From Chloroflexota bacterium (GTDB lineage: Bacteria; Chloroflexota; Anaerolineae; CG2-30-64-16), in the NCBI GenBank assembly GCA_029555885.1, contig JAKPQT010000676.1, positions 1 through 14,258 of the forward strand: a stretch of 14,258 nt of DNA, given 5' to 3'. Made by a program: the position numbers and the translations under genes. Shown here piece by piece: positions 12,223-14,258 of the stretch (its first letter is position 1; each line of letters begins with the position of its first letter). Below the pieces are notes generated by a model. That model did no database searches. It was given only the letters and a program-made list of their open reading frames with translations, and was not told the DNA's origin.

Positions 12223-14258
12223 CTACATGTTCCTTCGATACTCCCCACCCACATCGTAAAGCGCATGCGAGATCTGCCCGAGGCTATGCGTCTTAACCGC
12301 CTCCATCAACGCGGCGAACACATTCCTGCGATCCCGCGCCGTCTGCTGCAGATACCCGAGCCCGTGACCATCATGGGCCTCGACCTCGACCACTTCATCG
12401 GCATCCGCCATGTGCGAGTGCGAGGTCTCCCCTGACGGCGCCAGCGCGTTGCGCGCCCGCTGCCAGTTGGCCACGTTGGCGATCTGCTGCCCCTTCTCCT
12501 CCTCGGTGCTGCGGATCAGCTCGATCTCGGTGGCGATCTCGCCGGCGTGCTCCTTCGGCAGGAAGGTGTTGACGCCTACCAGCGGCAGGCTGCCGTCGTG
12601 CTTCTTGTGCTCGTAGTACAGCGACTCTTCCTGGATCTTGCCGCGCTGGTACATGGTGTCCATCGCGCCCAGCACGCCGCCGCGCTCGCTGATGGCCTCG
12701 AACTCCTTGTAGACCGCTTCCTCCACCAGATCGGTGAGGTAGTCCACGGCGAAGCTGCCCTGCCAGGGGTTCTCGATGAAGTTGAGCCCCAGTTCCTTGT
12801 TGATGATCATCTGGATGGCCACCGCGCGGCGCACGCTTTCCTCGGTGGGCGTGGTGATGGCTTCGTCGTAGGCGTTGGTGTGCAGGCTGTTGCAGTTGTC
12901 GAACAGTGCGTACAGCGCCTGCAGCGTGGTGCGGATGTCGTTGAACTGGATCTCCTGCGCGTGCAGGGAACGGCCGCTGGTCTGGATGTGGTACTTCATC
13001 ATCTGGCTGCGGCTGGACGCGCCGTAGCGCTCGCGCATGGCGCGCGCCCAGATGCGGCGGGCCACGCGGCCGATCACGGTGTACTCCGGGTCCATGCCGT
13101 TGCTGAAGAAGAACGACAGGTTGGGCGCGAAGTCGTCGATCTTCATGCCGCGCGCCAGGTAGTACTCCACGATGGTGAAGCCGTTGCTCAGGGTGAAGGC
13201 GAGCTGGCTGATCGGGTTCGCCCCGGCCTCGGCGATGTGGTAGCCGGAGATGCTGACCGAATAGAAATTGCGGACGGCGTTGTCCACGAAGTACTGCTGG
13301 ATGTCGCCCATCATCCGCAGCGCGAACTCGGTGCTGAAGATGCAGGTGTTCTGCGCCTGGTCTTCCTTGAGGATGTCCGCCTGCACGGTGCCGCGCACGG
13401 TGCTGAGCGTCTGCGCCTTGATGCGCGCGTAGGTGTCGGCATCGACCAGCTGGTCGCCGGACACGCCGAGCAGGCCGAGGCCCAGGCCGTCATTGGTCGG
13501 CGGCAGCTCGCCCGAGTATTGCGGACGCGCTTTTCCTGCGAACAACTCATCGAGTCTAGACTGGGCGGCGGCCCAGCGGGCGGCGTCGGCCTTCAGGTAT
13601 TTCTCCACCTGCTGGTCGATGGCGCAGTTCATGAACATCGCCAGGATCATCGGCGCCGGGCCGTTGATGGTCATCGACACGCTGGTGCTGGGCGCGCACA
13701 GGTCGAAGCCGGAGTACAGCTTCTTCATGTCGTCCAGGGTCGGGATGTTGACCCCCGAGTTGCCGATCTTGCCGTAGATGTCCGGGCGCGGCGCCGGGTC
13801 TTCGCCGTACAGGGTCACGCTGTCGAAGGCGGTGGACAGGCGCGCGGCGGGCTGGCCGACGCTGAGGTAATGGAAGCGGCGGTTGGTGCGCTCCGGCGTG
13901 CCCTCGCCCGCGAACATGCGGATGGGGTCCTCGCCGGTGCGGCGGTACGGGTACACGCCGCCGGTGTAGGGGTAGTAGCCCGGCAGGTTTTCCTTCTGCA
14001 GGAACACCAGCAGCTCGCCCCAGGCCTTGTAGGTGGGCGCGGCGATCTTGGGGATCTGCTGGTGGCTGAGCGATTCGCGGTAGTTCTCCACCCGGATGGT
14101 CTTGTCGCGCACCTGGTATTCGTTCACCGGTTCGGTGATGGATTTCAGGCGGGCCGGCCAGTCGCGCAGCAGCTTCAGCGCCTCGGAATCCAGCGACTGG
14201 ATGGCGTCGTTGTAGCGCTGGCGCAGGGTCTTGAGGCTGCGGTCGTCGCCGTCGGTGA
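12223..14258 (-). CDS. icmF: Fused isobutyryl-CoA mutase IcmF, C-terminal mutase part; 5' end outside the window
   Basis: 677 residues are visible and the frame is open to the right edge, so the N-terminal B12-binding and MeaI-like GTPase parts expected of IcmF (about 1,090 residues in known members) must lie beyond. The visible part is the linker ([23 protein letters not shown]) and the acyl-CoA mutase barrel: [106 protein letters not shown], ending [16 protein letters not shown]. The enzyme interconverts isobutyryl-CoA and butyryl-CoA through a coenzyme-B12 radical, in branched acyl-CoA metabolism. Gln (codon 13351-13353) occupies the place where methylmalonyl-CoA mutases have Arg, favouring non-carboxylated substrates. 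A 353-bp internal piece is duplicated at 9259-9611. Confidence 0.93.
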   Translation of the reverse strand, partial: TDGDDRSLKTLRQRYNDAIQSLDSEALKLLRDWPARLKSITEPVNEYQVRDKTIRVENYRESLSHQQIPKIAAPTYKAWGELLVFLQKENLPGYYPYTGGVYPYRRTGEDPIRMFAGEGTPERTNRRFHYLSVGQPAARLSTAFDSVTLYGEDPAPRPDIYGKIGNSGVNIPTLDDMKKLYSGFDLCAPSTSVSMTINGPAPMILAMFMNCAIDQQVEKYLKADAARWAAAQSRLDELFAGKARPQYSGELPPTNDGLGLGLLGVSGDQLVDADTYARIKAQTLSTVRGTVQADILKEDQAQNTCIFSTEFALRMMGDIQQYFVDNAVRNFYSVSISGYHIAEAGANPISQLAFTLSNGFTIVEYYLARGMKIDDFAPNLSFFFSNGMDPEYTVIGRVARRIWARAMRERYGASSRSQMMKYHIQTSGRSLHAQEIQFNDIRTTLQALYALFDNCNSLHTNAYDEAITTPTEESVRRAVAIQMIINKELGLNFIENPWQGSFAVDYLTDLVEEAVYKEFEAISERGGVLGAMDTMYQRGKIQEESLYYEHKKHDGSLPLVGVNTFLPKEHAGEIATEIELIRSTEEEKGQQIANVANWQRARNALAPSGETSHSHMADADEVVEVEAHDGHGLGYLQQTARDRRNVFAALMEAVKTHSLGQISHALYDVGGEYRRNM

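Noticed and set aside
1..14258. tRNA or rRNA genes
   Set aside because: No cloverleaf-like or rRNA-like sequence was noticed on either strand by eye; a covariance-model scan was not possible.

Overview
The window looks like chromosome of a GC-rich gammaproteobacterium, most likely a Xanthomonadaceae member (Lysobacter, Luteimonas or Pseudoxanthomonas type). This is inferred from the high-GC coding style, many small secreted proteins and lipoproteins, a fused isobutyryl-CoA mutase (IcmF), and REP-associated tyrosine transposases with dispersed '(A)AAAGGGGTCAG...' palindromes. No rRNA or tRNA gene is visible, so the placement is an inference.

Region 1 (1-7162) is ordinary high-GC chromosome. 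It holds the 3' part of a GAF-GGDEF-EAL c-di-GMP protein, a frameshifted single-pass membrane protein gene, a lipoprotein, an unrecognised exported protein, a His-rich exported protein, a lipoprotein FKBP-type prolyl isomerase, an exported SnoaL/DUF4440-like protein, a multi-pass membrane protein and an exported DUF1223 thioredoxin-like protein. Most are single genes on alternating strands with their own ribosome binding sites. Several act in the cell envelope.

Region 2 (7163-9702) is a repeat-built mosaic. It has a small DUF2892 membrane protein gene behind a good FNR/ANR-type box, a full-length RAYT transposase whose last ~20 residues are encoded by its own repeat, several complete and partial copies of that repeat, a 5'-truncated second RAYT ending inside a different perfect 50-bp palindrome, and a third palindrome family. 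Between the palindromes lie gene scraps: a Gly-rich/Cys-containing protein fragment, an orphan Shine-Dalgarno plus ATG, and a 353-bp, about 98% identical piece of the icmF gene that lies intact 3.3 kb away. Gene fragments bounded by REP elements, next to RAYT genes, are the most unusual thing in the window.

Region 3 (9703-12207) is visibly AT-richer at its left end and looks acquired. It carries a 497-residue protein with an N-terminal XRE helix-turn-helix and a C-terminal Nudix-like motif. Divergent from it are two small exported proteins of unknown function.

Region 4 (12223-14258) is the C-terminal mutase part of icmF on the minus strand, running off the right edge. A strong hairpin separates it from the convergent small gene.
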